A DNA stretch of 64,000 nucleotides from Bradyrhizobium retamae (GCF_001440415.1 NZ_LLYA01000013.1:1-64000), one strand, 5' to 3'. Shown: positions 1 through 8,280, counted from the first letter of the stretch. A program made the numbers and translations. Notes: generated by a model not told the origin, from the sequence alone.

Positions 1-2
1 CC

Positions 3-101
3 AAGCTCGCGGGCGGCGTCGCGGTGATCCGCGTCGGCGGCGCGACCGAAGTCGAAGTCAAGGAGCGCAAGGATCGCGTAGATGACGCGATGCAGAAATG
101 A
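3..101 (+). pseudogene. groEL: groEL fragment, cut off before its C-terminal third
   Basis: The frame beginning at base 3 reads a chaperonin GroEL segment ([20 protein letters not shown], then [10 protein letters not shown]) and then ends after two unrelated residues, QK, and a stop. In intact GroEL this segment lies near residue 370-395 and is followed by about 150 more residues, including the ATRAAVEEG and PGGG regions; none of these appears downstream in any frame that I read. The gene's 5' part lies outside the window. The break is probably a recombination junction at the edge of the decayed island to its right. Whether a truncated chaperonin is still made cannot be judged here. Confidence 0.75.
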
Positions 102-309
102 GAATTGGGATGTGGATGATTCCAGGTGAAAGCGCTCACCGGTCGCCACGGCTTCTGCGCGAGAGCGCTCCACGCCGCCGGGAACGGGACGGAATAGCCG
201 CTGCGGTAACGTGCAGCCGTCCCGCCATTTGTTAAAGACGGCAATGTCGACGAGCACGGAAACCGAACAAAAACTCCCAACTGACCTCCGAACTGAAAGG
301 TCTGTTCTG

Positions 310-1531
310 ATCCGAAACCGGGTTCCGAGAAGACGAGGGATGCTGGGTCATCCTCGATCGATCAGAGGGAAAGCGACGGCAGATCCGCACAGGTTGCAGC
401 CGCGACGACGTTGATGGCGCTGCGAAAGCGCTCGAAACATACATCGGCTGACGGCAACTGACCCTAGCGTCCTCGCCATAGCCGACGTGCTCACGGCCTA
501 CGAGATATCCAAACGGCCCAAGGACAAGAAGGACGAGCGAGCCTGGGCGCAGCACGATCTGCTGCTCATCCGGCTTCTCGATCTTAATTGCTTCTTTGGT
601 GACAAGACGGTGAGCAAAGTCAAGGCCCAGCTGTGCCGCGACTTCGTGGACTGGTCCACCGGCACGCCGAATGAAAACAACAGGCAGGCCGGGATTAAGC
701 CACGTCAAGGCAAGGTGTCTGATCAAACCGCCAGGCGCCGGCTTGAAGATTTGCGGGCTGCCGTCAATGCCTACCACGCGGAGCACACCTGAACTTCGTT
801 CCGAAGATTACCCTGCCTCCGAAGGCGGAAGGCCGCCACCGCTGGCTGACGCGCAACGAAGCCGCGCGCCTGCTCGGTGCTGCGATCGGCTAGGTGTGGG
901 ATAGCGAGCGAGGCTCCTGGAAACGAAAGGAAGATGGCAAACTATTCCGTCGCGAGCGGTGGATCATCCGGCGACGTTATCCGGCTGCCCGCTTTTGCCT
1001 GATTGGCGTTTACAGCGCGCGGCGCGAGGAAACGATTCGGCGCACGCAATGGCTCCCCACCACCACGCATCCCTGGATGAACCTGGATGCCATGATCTAT
1101 CAGGGCAAAGGCGCACTGGAGCGGTCAACCAAGAAGCGACGACCGCCAGCAAAGATCGCCAGCCGTCTGCGCCCTCACCTTGTGCAAACTGGATCAAACG
1201 CGATCGGCCGAGCTGCGCGCTGCCGGCATTTTCGAGAACGGCGAACAAATCCGGTTCGTGGTCAACCGTCAATGACGGTCAGCCTCTTGCCGGCAAGATC
1301 AGGTCAGCCTGGGAAGGTATCCTGCAAGACGCGGGGCTTGGCGAAGATGTTGTCCGGCATTCGCTGCGCCACACAGCAGCAACATGGCTGATGCAGGCCG
1401 GCGTCGATATGTGGGAAGCTGCTGGCTGGCTTGGAATGACGGTAGAGCAGCTTGAAGCCAACTACGGCCATCACCACCCGTATTTCCAAGAAGAGGTGGC
1501 GGAAGCGTTTGGCAGTCGCGGCCGCGCCTAG
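310..1531 (+). pseudogene. Degenerate tyrosine recombinase (phage/island integrase)
   Basis: Pieces of one tyrosine integrase can be read in order across several frames. An N-terminal arm-like part (WVILDRSEGKRRQIRTGC, then AAKALETYIG) lies near 350-450. The core-binding domain lies at 487-792 (LTAYEISKRP, FVDWSTGT, RRRLEDLRAAV). A continuation in another frame carries WLTRNEAARLLGAA near 835-890. Catalytic-domain pieces follow: FCLIGVYSARREETI, then STKKRRPPAKI near 1125-1155, and finally HSLRHTAATW and ANYGHHHP with the expected His, Arg and Tyr at 1355-1475. At least three frameshifts and an in-frame stop separate the pieces, so no active enzyme is encoded. The family is typical of elements integrated at tRNA genes, which fits the tRNA-Pro just to the right. 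Confidence 0.82.
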
Positions 1532-1624
1532 AATGGCTTTGTTTCCACAACCAGCGACGCTGCTGGATACGCGCCTCGCCGCGCTCTAGTCTCATCGCCA
1601 ATTTCGACTTCCAACTTTGTCGTC

Positions 1625-1949
1625 GATTCGGACGCGCGCCGTTCGGCCGAGTTAAGCGCAGCAGGGCTGATCAAGGAGGCGGGAGATCCGTTTCATATCA
1701 ATCGCGTGCATGATGGCCAGCCTCTCGCCGGAAAGATTCGCTCCGTTTGGGACGGCATCCTTGAGAATGCAGGTGAGGACGTGGTGCGGCACTCGCTCCG
1801 GCATACCGCGGCTACGTGGCAAGTGCAGGCACCGACCTGTAGGAAAGCTGCTGGATGGCTCGGCGGGACCTCGAGCAGTTCGAGCAAACTACAGCTACCT
1901 CCTTCGCGACTTCCAAGAGCAGGCGGCAGAGGCCTTCGGACTGCGCTAG
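1625..1949 (+). pseudogene. Second, more decayed C-terminal integrase remnant
   Basis: This stretch repeats the last third of the preceding integrase with many changes. DGQPLAGKIRSVWDGIL and DVVRHSLRHTAATW are clear at 1708-1820, then the frame shifts and the tail reads ANYSYLLRDFQEQAAEAFGLR before a stop at 1949. Three residues (GLG) present in the upstream copy are missing, and the Tyr-Gly-His-His context has decayed to YSYLL. Similarity at the DNA level starts near 1625 (cggccgag context). It could be a duplicated fragment or the trace of a second element that used the same tRNA. Confidence 0.7.
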
Positions 1950-2224
1950 ACATCCCGTCAGTCGATGATCGTTGCTCCGCGCATGGTCGATACGCGGTCA
2001 TTCGCGGGCACTTGCCCTGCGAGTCCGATTATCTCGACCGGCGTTCCCGGGCGCCGTCTTCGACATCCCACGGAACCTAGTTACGGGATCGCGCTGCCAA
2101 GGCGCGCGCCCAGCAACCGGCAGGAATCCCCTCAATCGGGGGGCGTATAAGCGTACAAAGAGTTCAATTCGTTGCGCATTTCGTTGCGCGGCCAAAACAT
2201 CGAAATTATAAGTCATTGAATAAA

Positions 2225-2301
2225 TGGTCGGAGTGGCAGGATTCGAACCTGCGACCCCTGCGTCCCGAACGCAGTGCTCTACCGGGCTGAGCCACACTCC
2301 G
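2225..2301 (-). tRNA. tRNA-Pro (anticodon CGG)
   Basis: On the minus strand the sequence folds as a full tRNA. The acceptor stem is CGGAGTG paired with CACTCCG, the D-arm contains GGCTCAGCCCGGTAGAGC, the anticodon stem is CTGCG/CGCAG around the loop TTCGGGA (anticodon CGG), and the T-arm is GCAGGTTCGAATCCTGC. The discriminator base is A and CCA is encoded in the chromosome. The 3' end points left, towards the integrase debris, which is the usual side for an element integrated at a tRNA 3' end. Confidence 0.97.
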
Positions 2302-2370
2302 ACTTGGAACGCGGCTTATAGCCTTGGGTTTCGGCGACCGCAAGCAGCCGAATTAAGGAAATTAATCACA

Positions 2371-3363
2371 GTGAATGTTGGCCTGAAAACCCAGATTTTG
2401 CCCGCCGGCGAAGCCGCCGTGGCGGCTGCCGCGCGTGCACTTTCAGAAGGCGGGCTGGTGGCGTTCCCGACCGAAACGGTCTACGGCCTCGGCGCCGATG
2501 CCACCAATCCGGCCGCGATCGCCCGCCTCTACCAGGCCAAGGGCCGGCCCGCTTTCAACCCGCTGATCGCCCATGTCGGCGATCTCGCCGCTGCGCGGCA
2601 GATCGCCCGGTTTGATGCGGCTGCGACGGCGCTGGCCGAAGCGTTCTGGCCCGGCCCGCTGACGCTGGTGCTGCCGAAGGCGGAAGGTTGCGCAGTCGCC
2701 GATCTCGCCACTGCCGGCCTCGACACGGTCGCGGTCCGCATTCCGGCCCACGGGATCGCGCGCGACATCCTGCGCGAGTTCGGGGGCCCGGTTGTGGCGC
2801 CATCCGCGAACATCTCGGGCCACGTCTCGCCTACCACGGCCTTCCATGTGCAGAGCGACCTCGCGGGTCGGATCGACCTGATCGTCGATGGCGGCGCGGT
2901 CGAGGTCGGCGTCGAATCGACCATCGTCGGCTGCCTTGACGCGCCGATGCTGCTGCGCCCCGGCGGCCTGCCCCGCGCCGAGATCGAGCGCGTGCTGGAC
3001 TGCGCGCTGGTGCAGCCGCCGGCGGACACTGAGAGCGAAAGCGGCCAACCGCTGGCGCCGGGCATGCTGGCCTCGCACTACGCGCCGCGCGCGCGCGTGC
3101 GGCTCAATGCGGTTGCGGTCGAGCCGGGCGAGGCATTGCTCGCGTTTGGCCTCGGAGCAATTTCAGGAATTGACGCCGCCTCGAGCGTGATGAATCTGTC
3201 GGAGCGCGGCGATCTCGACGAGGCCGCCGCCAATTTGTTCGGCCATCTTCGCGCGCTCGACAGCAAGGGCGCGCGCACCATCGCGGTGATGCCAATCCCC
3301 GACGAAGGATTGGGCGAAGCCATCAACGACCGGCTGCGCCGCGCGGCGGTGGGGCGGGAATGA
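2371..3363 (+). CDS. tsaC: L-threonylcarbamoyladenylate synthase (Sua5/YrdC type)
   Basis: This 330-residue protein makes threonylcarbamoyl-AMP from threonine, bicarbonate and ATP, the first step of t6A formation at position 37 of ANN-decoding tRNAs. The YrdC domain is plain: FPTETVYGLGADATN near residue 30, YQAKGRPAFNPLIAHV near 55, and APSANISGH near 145. A C-terminal Sua5 domain follows (SHYAPRARVRL and onward), making this the long Sua5 form rather than short TsaC. The GTG at 2371 was chosen because AAGGAA lies about ten bases upstream and because reading further upstream would run into the tRNA. Its stop overlaps the possible ATG of the next gene, suggesting an operon. Confidence 0.93.
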   Translation: MNVGLKTQILPAGEAAVAAAARALSEGGLVAFPTETVYGLGADATNPAAIARLYQAKGRPAFNPLIAHVGDLAAARQIARFDAAATALAEAFWPGPLTLVLPKAEGCAVADLATAGLDTVAVRIPAHGIARDILREFGGPVVAPSANISGHVSPTTAFHVQSDLAGRIDLIVDGGAVEVGVESTIVGCLDAPMLLRPGGLPRAEIERVLDCALVQPPADTESESGQPLAPGMLASHYAPRARVRLNAVAVEPGEALLAFGLGAISGIDAASSVMNLSERGDLDEAAANLFGHLRALDSKGARTIAVMPIPDEGLGEAINDRLRRAAVGRE

Positions 3364-4802
3364 AAGAGAAGAAAATGAATATCGTTCAGGGTTCCGTGCC
3401 ACGGCTTCCCGCCGAGTTGATCGCAAAGTTTCGCGCTATCGTTGGCGATAAATATGCGGTGACCGATGCCGCCGATATCGCGCCCTACGTCACCGAGGAA
3501 CGTGACCTGTTCCACGGCCGCTCGCCGCTGGTGCTGCGGCCGGGCTCGACGGCAGAAGTGTCCGCGATCTGCAAGCTCGCCAGCGAGCACAAAATCGCGC
3601 TGGTGCCGCAGGGCGGCAATACCGGCCTGGTCGGCGGGCAGACCCCGCATCATGGCGAGGTCGTCGTCTCGCTGCGGCGGCTCGACAAGATCCGCGAGAT
3701 CGATCCCGCCTCCAACACCATGACGTGCGAGGCCGGCGTGGTGCTGCAGATCGCGCAAGCTCGCGCGGCCGAAGTCGATCGCCTGTTCCCGCTCTCGCTC
3801 GGTGCGGAAGGAAGCTGCACCATCGGCGGCAATCTCTCCACCAACGCCGGCGGCACGGCGGCGCTGGCGTATGGCGTGGCGCGCGAGATGGCGCTCGGAC
3901 TCGAAGTCGTGCTGGCGGACGGCCGGATCCTGAACGGATTGTCCAAACTGAAAAAGGACAACACCGGCTACGATTTGCGCAACCTCTTCATCGGCGCCGA
4001 GGGCACGCTCGGCATCATCACCGCGGCGACGTTAAAACTGTTTCCGAAGCCGCACGCGGTGGAGACCGCCTATGTCGGCCTCCAATCGCCGGCGCAGGCA
4101 TTGAAGCTGTTGTCGATCGCGCAGAATGAGGTCGCCGGCAGCCTGACCAGCTTCGAATTGCTGGCCGACATCGCTGTCGATTTCAGCCTGCGTCACGGCA
4201 TCGACATCCGCGATCCGCTCTCGACCAAGCATCCCTGGTACGTGCTGATGGAATTGTCGTCCTCGCGCGACGACGCGCGTGACGCGCTGGAAGCGATCCT
4301 CGCCAAAGGCATGGAGGAAGGCATCGTCGATGATGCCGTGATCGCGGCCAATCTCTCGCAGCGCGCCGGGTTCTGGAAACTGCGCGACGAGATGTCGGCG
4401 GCGCAGAAGCCGGAAGGTGGCTCGATCAAGCACGATATCTCGGTGCCGGTTGCGGCCGTCCCGGCCTTCATCGAGGAGGCCAACGCGGCCGTTGCAAAAC
4501 TCATTCCGGGTTCGCGGCCGGTGCCGTTCGGCCATCTCGGCGACGGTAACATCCACTACAATGTCAGCCAGCCGATCGGCGGCGACACCGCCGACTTCAT
4601 GTCGCGCTGGCATGAGGTCAACGAGGTGGTGTTCGAAATCGTCTTGCGGATGGGCGGATCGATTTCGGCCGAACACGGCATCGGCGTGCTCAAGCGCGAC
4701 GAACTGCCCGACGTCAAGGACAAGGTCGCGATCGCATTGATGCGCGGCATCAAGGCGATGCTCGACCCGCTCGGCATCATGAATCCGGGCAAGGTGCTGT
4801 GA
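3360..4802 (+). CDS. FAD-binding oxidoreductase, D-2-hydroxyacid dehydrogenase (GlcD/D2HGDH-like)
   Basis: This 480-residue flavoprotein belongs to the FAD-linked oxidase family that includes D-lactate, glycolate (GlcD) and D-2-hydroxyglutarate dehydrogenases. The PCMH-type FAD site is visible as VPQGGNTGLVGGQTP near residue 85, followed by GAEGSCTIGGNLSTNAGG. The C-terminal cap carries the metal-binding FGHLGDGNIHYNV and SAEHGIGVLKRDEL. The substrate cannot be fixed from sequence; D-2-hydroxyglutarate or D-lactate are the likeliest. ATG 3360 overlaps the upstream stop by four bases; ATG 3375 (MNIVQ) with GAGAAG just before it is an equally good start. The next gene overlaps its stop codon, so three genes are probably cotranscribed. 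Confidence 0.9.
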   Translation: MKEKKMNIVQGSVPRLPAELIAKFRAIVGDKYAVTDAADIAPYVTEERDLFHGRSPLVLRPGSTAEVSAICKLASEHKIALVPQGGNTGLVGGQTPHHGEVVVSLRRLDKIREIDPASNTMTCEAGVVLQIAQARAAEVDRLFPLSLGAEGSCTIGGNLSTNAGGTAALAYGVAREMALGLEVVLADGRILNGLSKLKKDNTGYDLRNLFIGAEGTLGIITAATLKLFPKPHAVETAYVGLQSPAQALKLLSIAQNEVAGSLTSFELLADIAVDFSLRHGIDIRDPLSTKHPWYVLMELSSSRDDARDALEAILAKGMEEGIVDDAVIAANLSQRAGFWKLRDEMSAAQKPEGGSIKHDISVPVAAVPAFIEEANAAVAKLIPGSRPVPFGHLGDGNIHYNVSQPIGGDTADFMSRWHEVNEVVFEIVLRMGGSISAEHGIGVLKRDELPDVKDKVAIALMRGIKAMLDPLGIMNPGKVL

Positions 4803-5260
4803 CCGTATCAGCGACGAAGCCCATGCCTGCGCTCGCTATCACCGACATCGTGGATGCCGACGTCGCGGCCGTGATCGCGCTGTGGCAGGCCTGCGGCCTG
4901 ACGCGGCCGTGGAACGATCCAGCCAGCGATATTGCGCTCGCTCGCCGTGGACCGCACTCCACGGTGCTGATCGGCCGCGACGGTGACGCGATCGTGGCGA
5001 CCGCGATGGTCGGCCATGACGGCCATCGCGGCTGGGCCTATTACGTCGCCGCCGATCCCAAGCTCCGCGCGCAAGGCTATGGCCGCGCCATCATGAACGC
5101 AGCCGAGGACTGGCTGCGCGCAGCCGGTATTCCGAAACTGCAATTGATGGTTCGGCGCGAAAACTTGGACGTCGCCGCGTTCTACGAGTCGATCGGCTAC
5201 GAAGTGGCCCAGACCGTCGTGTTCGCCAAATGGCTCGACGGCCGGGAGCCGCCGCGGTGA
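4799..5260 (+). CDS. GNAT family N-acetyltransferase
   Basis: A 153-residue single-domain GNAT protein. The acetyl-CoA binding region is the stretch LRAQGYGRAIMNAAEDWL near residue 90, with the R/Q-x-x-G-x-G/A pattern, and FYESIGYE near the C-terminus is the usual beta-5/alpha-4 element. It resembles the YpeA type, but the acceptor substrate is unknown. The GTG start overlaps the stop of the flavoprotein gene, so translation is probably coupled. The next gene follows after 14 bases. Confidence 0.85.
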   Translation: MTVSATKPMPALAITDIVDADVAAVIALWQACGLTRPWNDPASDIALARRGPHSTVLIGRDGDAIVATAMVGHDGHRGWAYYVAADPKLRAQGYGRAIMNAAEDWLRAAGIPKLQLMVRRENLDVAAFYESIGYEVAQTVVFAKWLDGREPPR

Positions 5261-5274
5261 ACTGAAGGATTGCC

Positions 5275-5856
5275 ATGGGCCTCACAGATCGTGTCCGCGT
5301 CAAGAACGTCCGCGTGCTCTCCGACCGGCACTATCGGTTGGAGGAAGTCGAGTTCGACTATCGCCGCGGCAACGGCGAATGGCAGACGATGAAGCGGGAG
5401 GTTTTCGACCTCGGTCACGCCGCCGCGCTGTTGGCGTACAATGTCGCAAGCCGCACCGTCGTGCTGACGCGGCAGTTCCGCCTGCCGCCCTATCGGGCCG
5501 GTCACGACGATCTCATGATCGAGGCCGCCGCAGGCATGCTCGACGACGAGACTCCCGAGAACCGGATTCGTGCGGAGGCGGAGGAGGAAATCGGCTATCG
5601 ACTGCACGATGTGCGGAAGGTGTTCGAGGCCTTCATGAGCCCGGGCTCGGTTACCGAGAAACTGCACTTCTTCGTCGCCGAATACGAAGCTGCGATGCGG
5701 GTCGGCGACGGCGGCGGATTGGCCGACGAAGGCGAGGACATCGAGGTGCTGGAGTTGCCGATCGACCATGCGCTCGCGATGATATCGGACGGCCGCATCG
5801 TCGACGCCAAGACCATCATGCTGTTGCAATACGCCGCGCTGAATATTTTCAAGTGA
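5275..5856 (+). CDS. NUDIX hydrolase, NudK/ADP-ribose pyrophosphatase-like
   Basis: This 193-residue protein resembles the GDP-mannose/ADP-ribose pyrophosphatase branch of NUDIX enzymes: a strand-rich N-terminal domain (residues 1-45), the LTRQFRLPPYRAG motif near 65-75, and a NUDIX box around residues 87-109. The box is slightly unusual. The Glu after GX5 is Thr (GMLDDET), and the Arg before the catalytic EAEEEIGY is Ala, while the metal-binding EExxEEIG core is kept. A nucleoside diphosphate sugar is the likely substrate class. It ends the small operon begun at 2371 and is followed by a palindromic repeat. Confidence 0.85.
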   Translation: MGLTDRVRVKNVRVLSDRHYRLEEVEFDYRRGNGEWQTMKREVFDLGHAAALLAYNVASRTVVLTRQFRLPPYRAGHDDLMIEAAAGMLDDETPENRIRAEAEEEIGYRLHDVRKVFEAFMSPGSVTEKLHFFVAEYEAAMRVGDGGGLADEGEDIEVLELPIDHALAMISDGRIVDAKTIMLLQYAALNIFK

Positions 5857-5861
5857 GGATC

Positions 5862-5894
5862 GTAGAGTGGGCAAAGCGCAGCGTGCCCACCTAC
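5862..5894. repeat. Dispersed palindrome, family A (short copy)
   Basis: The 33-bp element runs from GTAGAGTGGGCAAAG to GTGCCCACCTAC and forms a hairpin. It is the shortest of four related copies, the others being at 13130, 33317 and 52022. It lies just after the NUDIX gene stop, so as RNA it could serve as a 3' stabilising hairpin. No T-run follows. Confidence 0.8.
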
Positions 5895-5923
5895 AAAATG
5901 CAGCACACAGGTTGACTGCGGCC

Positions 5924-6688
5924 TCAAAACAACGAGCCCTGTCCGTCATCCTCCGGCACCGCTGCGACCTTGCGCGGCGCGGCGCGCTTCGCAGGCTTCG
6001 GCTCCTCCGCTGCGCGCTGCTCGTCCGTGATCGGCAGCAGCAATTGCGCGTCGTCATTGACCACGCGATTGACGCGCGTGGAAATCTCGTGCCAGGCGAA
6101 TTCGCCCTCAGTCGGCCCGCGCAGCAGCGGCATGACGTCCTCGGCGTCGTGGATGCGGCCGTCGAGCCAGCGCTCGAATTCGTCAGGCGCGATCGTCACG
6201 GGCACGCGGTGATGCAGCGTGGCGAGATCGCGGCTCGCGGGGGCGGTGACGATGGCGACGCCGTCGGTCTCCTCGCCGTTCGGCCCCATCCAGGTCTCCG
6301 CCAGCGCAGCAAAGCCAACCGGACGGCCGTCGCGGCGATGGATGAAAAACGGCCGCTTGCGGCCGCCGGCGTCCTGCCATTCGTAGTAGCCGTCCGCCGG
6401 GATCAGACAGCGCCGCCGCTTGATTGCGTTTTTGAACGCGGGCTTGTCGAGCACCGTCTCAGAGCGCGCGTTGATCAGGAGCGTAAATTTACGGGGATCC
6501 TTCACCCAAGCCGGCGCCAGGCCCCAGCGCATCAGCCGGAAATGGCGGCCGCCATTTTCCAGAATCACCACCGGAACGGGTTGAGTCGGCGCGATATTAT
6601 ACCGCGGCGGGAAATTGGGCTGCTCAATATAGCCGAAAATTTGCCGGAGCGCCTCCGGCGGCGAGGTGATGACGAAGCGTCCGCACAT
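5924..6688 (-). CDS. SRAP/YedK (HMCES-like) abasic-site DNA-protein crosslink protein
   Basis: This 254-residue protein belongs to the SOS response-associated peptidase family, which covalently traps abasic sites in single-stranded DNA through the N-terminal cysteine. The catalytic set is complete: Cys2 after Met1 (MCGRF), Asn73 in NARSET, Glu103 in DGYYEW, and His159 in LHHRVPV. The core matches the usual length of about 220 residues. A Lys/Ala/Pro-rich tail follows and ends in QGSLF, which resembles a sliding-clamp-binding pentapeptide. The gene is divergent from the hypothetical gene at 6751. I saw no typical alphaproteobacterial LexA box (GTTC-N7-GTTC) in the short spacer. Confidence 0.93.
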   Translation of the reverse strand: MCGRFVITSPPEALRQIFGYIEQPNFPPRYNIAPTQPVPVVILENGGRHFRLMRWGLAPAWVKDPRKFTLLINARSETVLDKPAFKNAIKRRRCLIPADGYYEWQDAGGRKRPFFIHRRDGRPVGFAALAETWMGPNGEETDGVAIVTAPASRDLATLHHRVPVTIAPDEFERWLDGRIHDAEDVMPLLRGPTEGEFAWHEISTRVNRVVNDDAQLLLPITDEQRAAEEPKPAKRAAPRKVAAVPEDDGQGSLF

Positions 6689-6712
6689 TATCTGACCAAC
6701 ATAAGCTTCCGT

Positions 6713-6740
6713 TTAATGGCTGTTAACCCCAGATGTTAAC
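6713..6740. promoter_or_regulatory. Repeated GTTAAC palindromes between divergent genes
   Basis: The 62-bp spacer between the SRAP gene and the gene at 6751 holds TTTAATGGC followed by two GTTAAC hexamers at 6722-6727 and 6735-6740, 13 bp apart. Such spaced palindromes suggest a dimer- or tetramer-binding operator. The TTAA spacings are 6 and 9, so this is not a standard CtrA site (N7). No regulator is assigned. Confidence 0.35.
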
Positions 6741-6750
6741 AGTGGAATGG

Positions 6751-7263
6751 ATGACCTCCACGGCCGCCACAGAAGTGCGATCCGATTGCGCGATGCCACC
6801 ACCGACGGGCCGCATAGACGAGGCCCGCGCGGAGCAATTGCGCGCCGCCAACATCAATCCCCGCACCGGGCTCGCCACCGACTATCTGAATCATTTCAAC
6901 GAAGCCATCATGCTGCTCGAAATGGTTCCGGACATGCCGGAATGCGCCGAGGATTTTCTCACCTGGACGCCGCTGTCCTACGCCGAGCATTTCTGGGCCT
7001 CCAACTTCAAGGCCCGCGACCTCGCGATCGAGGCCTATGAATGCGCCGATCCCAAGGTCCGTGCCGATTTCGACAAGCTCACGGCGACCATGACCTCGAT
7101 TCTGACGGCGGTGGGCAAGGCGATGCGCGAGGCCCAGCAGGACAAAACCCGCGCCACGCTGGCCGAGCAGGCCACTGCCTGGGTGAAGCCGCTGGTGGCG
7201 CTGGCCGGCGGCGTCATCAACGGCAATGCCGAGGCCGACTTCGACGCGGTGATGTCGAACTAG
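6751..7263 (+). CDS. Conserved hypothetical protein, helical, soluble
   Basis: I do not recognise a named family in this 170-residue protein. It has no signal peptide or membrane segment and reads as mostly helical. Notable stretches are NPRTGLATDYLNHFNEAIML near residue 40, PECAEDFLTWTPLSYAEHFW near 70, and a C-terminal amphipathic part with VKPLVALAGGVINGNAEADFD. ATG 6751 was preferred over ATG 6733 because the six residues between look uncoded in style and 6733 lies inside the GTTAAC repeat region. It is divergent from the SRAP gene, and coding quality is good over its length. Confidence 0.75.
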   Translation: MTSTAATEVRSDCAMPPPTGRIDEARAEQLRAANINPRTGLATDYLNHFNEAIMLLEMVPDMPECAEDFLTWTPLSYAEHFWASNFKARDLAIEAYECADPKVRADFDKLTATMTSILTAVGKAMREAQQDKTRATLAEQATAWVKPLVALAGGVINGNAEADFDAVMSN

Positions 7264-7355
7264 CCGCCTCGTCCCCGGCCTAGCACATTAGACCTGCGCG
7301 GCCCGATCGGGCATGATCGTGTGCGCAGCGAGTTCCCTGCTTACCGGATCACCCC

Positions 7356-7775
7356 TTGACCTCCCCCATTCAGCCGGACCGCCCCCAGCTCGCCGTCAGC
7401 GGCGCGATCTTCCGCGACGGCAAGGTCCTCTTGGTCCGCCGCGCCCGCTCGCCGGCCAAGGGCTTTTACTCGCTCCCCGGCGGCCGGGTCGAATTCGGCG
7501 AATCCCTGCATACTGCGCTCCACCGCGAGGTGGACGAGGAAACCGGCTTGCGAATCGAGATTCTGGGCCTGGCCGGCTGGCGCGAGGTGCTGCCGGGGGC
7601 CTCTGGCGGCGGGCACTATGTGATTATGTCGTTCGCGGCGCGCTGGACGGCCAGGGAGCCGGTCCTGAACGACGAGCACGACGATTTCAAATGGCTGGCC
7701 CCGGATGCGCTCGGCGATCTCAAGATGACCGGCGGCCTGCTGGAGGTCATCGAGGCCGCCCGGAAGCTGGTCTAG
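7356..7775 (+). CDS. NUDIX hydrolase (MutT/ADP-ribose pyrophosphatase-like)
   Basis: This 139-residue protein is a compact single-domain NUDIX enzyme with a perfect box: G43-RVEFG-E, seven residues, then REVDEETGL ending near residue 65. The N-terminal strand is AVSGAIFRDGKVLLVRRARSP. The substrate is not fixed; small NUDIX enzymes of this form act on nucleoside triphosphates, ADP-ribose or NADH. The start must be TTG at 7356. An in-frame stop lies at 7314-7316, no ATG or GTG lies between, and the next in-frame Met falls well inside the fold. It stands alone between two unrelated genes. Confidence 0.86.
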   Translation: MTSPIQPDRPQLAVSGAIFRDGKVLLVRRARSPAKGFYSLPGGRVEFGESLHTALHREVDEETGLRIEILGLAGWREVLPGASGGGHYVIMSFAARWTAREPVLNDEHDDFKWLAPDALGDLKMTGGLLEVIEAARKLV

Positions 7776-7842
7776 GCCGGCCGTCCCTACCGGCGCCTCA
7801 CGCCTTGCCTCGGGCGTATTGAGGGGGCATATCGGCCCTCAA

Positions 7843-8220
7843 ATGTTCAAGCACGCCCTCGCCGCCCTCATCCTCATTTCGGCATGCCATGTGGCCCCCG
7901 CACGCGCCCAGGACGCGGCAGCGCCGTTCGACGGTGACCTGCAGCGGCTCGCCGAGATTCTCGGCACCCTGCATTACCTCCGGGGCATTTGCGGCGCCAA
8001 TGAAGGGGCGAAATGGCGCAATGAGATGCAGGCGCTGATCGATGCCGAAACCCCTTCTGGCGACCGCCGCGCCCGCATGATCGCCGGCTTCAACCGCGGC
8101 TATAACGGCTTTCAGCAGACCTACCGGACCTGCACGCCGGCAGCCTCGGTCGCGATCCGCCGATACATCGAGGAAGGCTCCAAAATCTCGCGCGACCTCA
8201 CCGCGCGCTATGCGAACTGA
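7843..8220 (+). CDS. TIGR02301 family exported protein
   Basis: A 125-residue secreted protein with a clear signal peptide: MFKHA, a hydrophobic core ALAALILISA, and a cleavage-like ARAQ near residue 23. The mature part (LQRLAEILGTLHYLRGICGA, then RARMIAGFNRGYNGFQQTYRTCTPAA) matches what I remember of the alphaproteobacterial TIGR02301 family, whose function is unknown. The two cysteines of the mature domain may form a disulfide in the periplasm. ATG 7843 was chosen over the upstream TTG because it gives a standard signal peptide. The HAD gene follows on the same strand. Confidence 0.8.
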   Translation: MFKHALAALILISACHVAPARAQDAAAPFDGDLQRLAEILGTLHYLRGICGANEGAKWRNEMQALIDAETPSGDRRARMIAGFNRGYNGFQQTYRTCTPAASVAIRRYIEEGSKISRDLTARYAN

Positions 8221-8280
8221 GGGTTGTTGTTTGACGCATTTTCTCACCGCGAACCGGTCCCCACTTCGCTCGAAAACGCT

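Noticed and set aside
1..2224. Active prophage or integrative element
   Set aside because: Only decayed integrase pieces are present; no structural, replication or transfer genes are seen in the window.
5197..6057. Open frame of 286 codons on the minus strand across the NUDIX gene and beyond
   Set aside because: It crosses a gene with a clear NUDIX domain and runs into SRAP in another frame; there is no ribosome site or domain.
5867..6739. Open frame of 290 codons on the plus strand opposite the SRAP gene
   Set aside because: It is the antisense shadow of a well-recognised gene, is Arg-rich, and has no family resemblance; long antisense frames are expected in GC-rich DNA.
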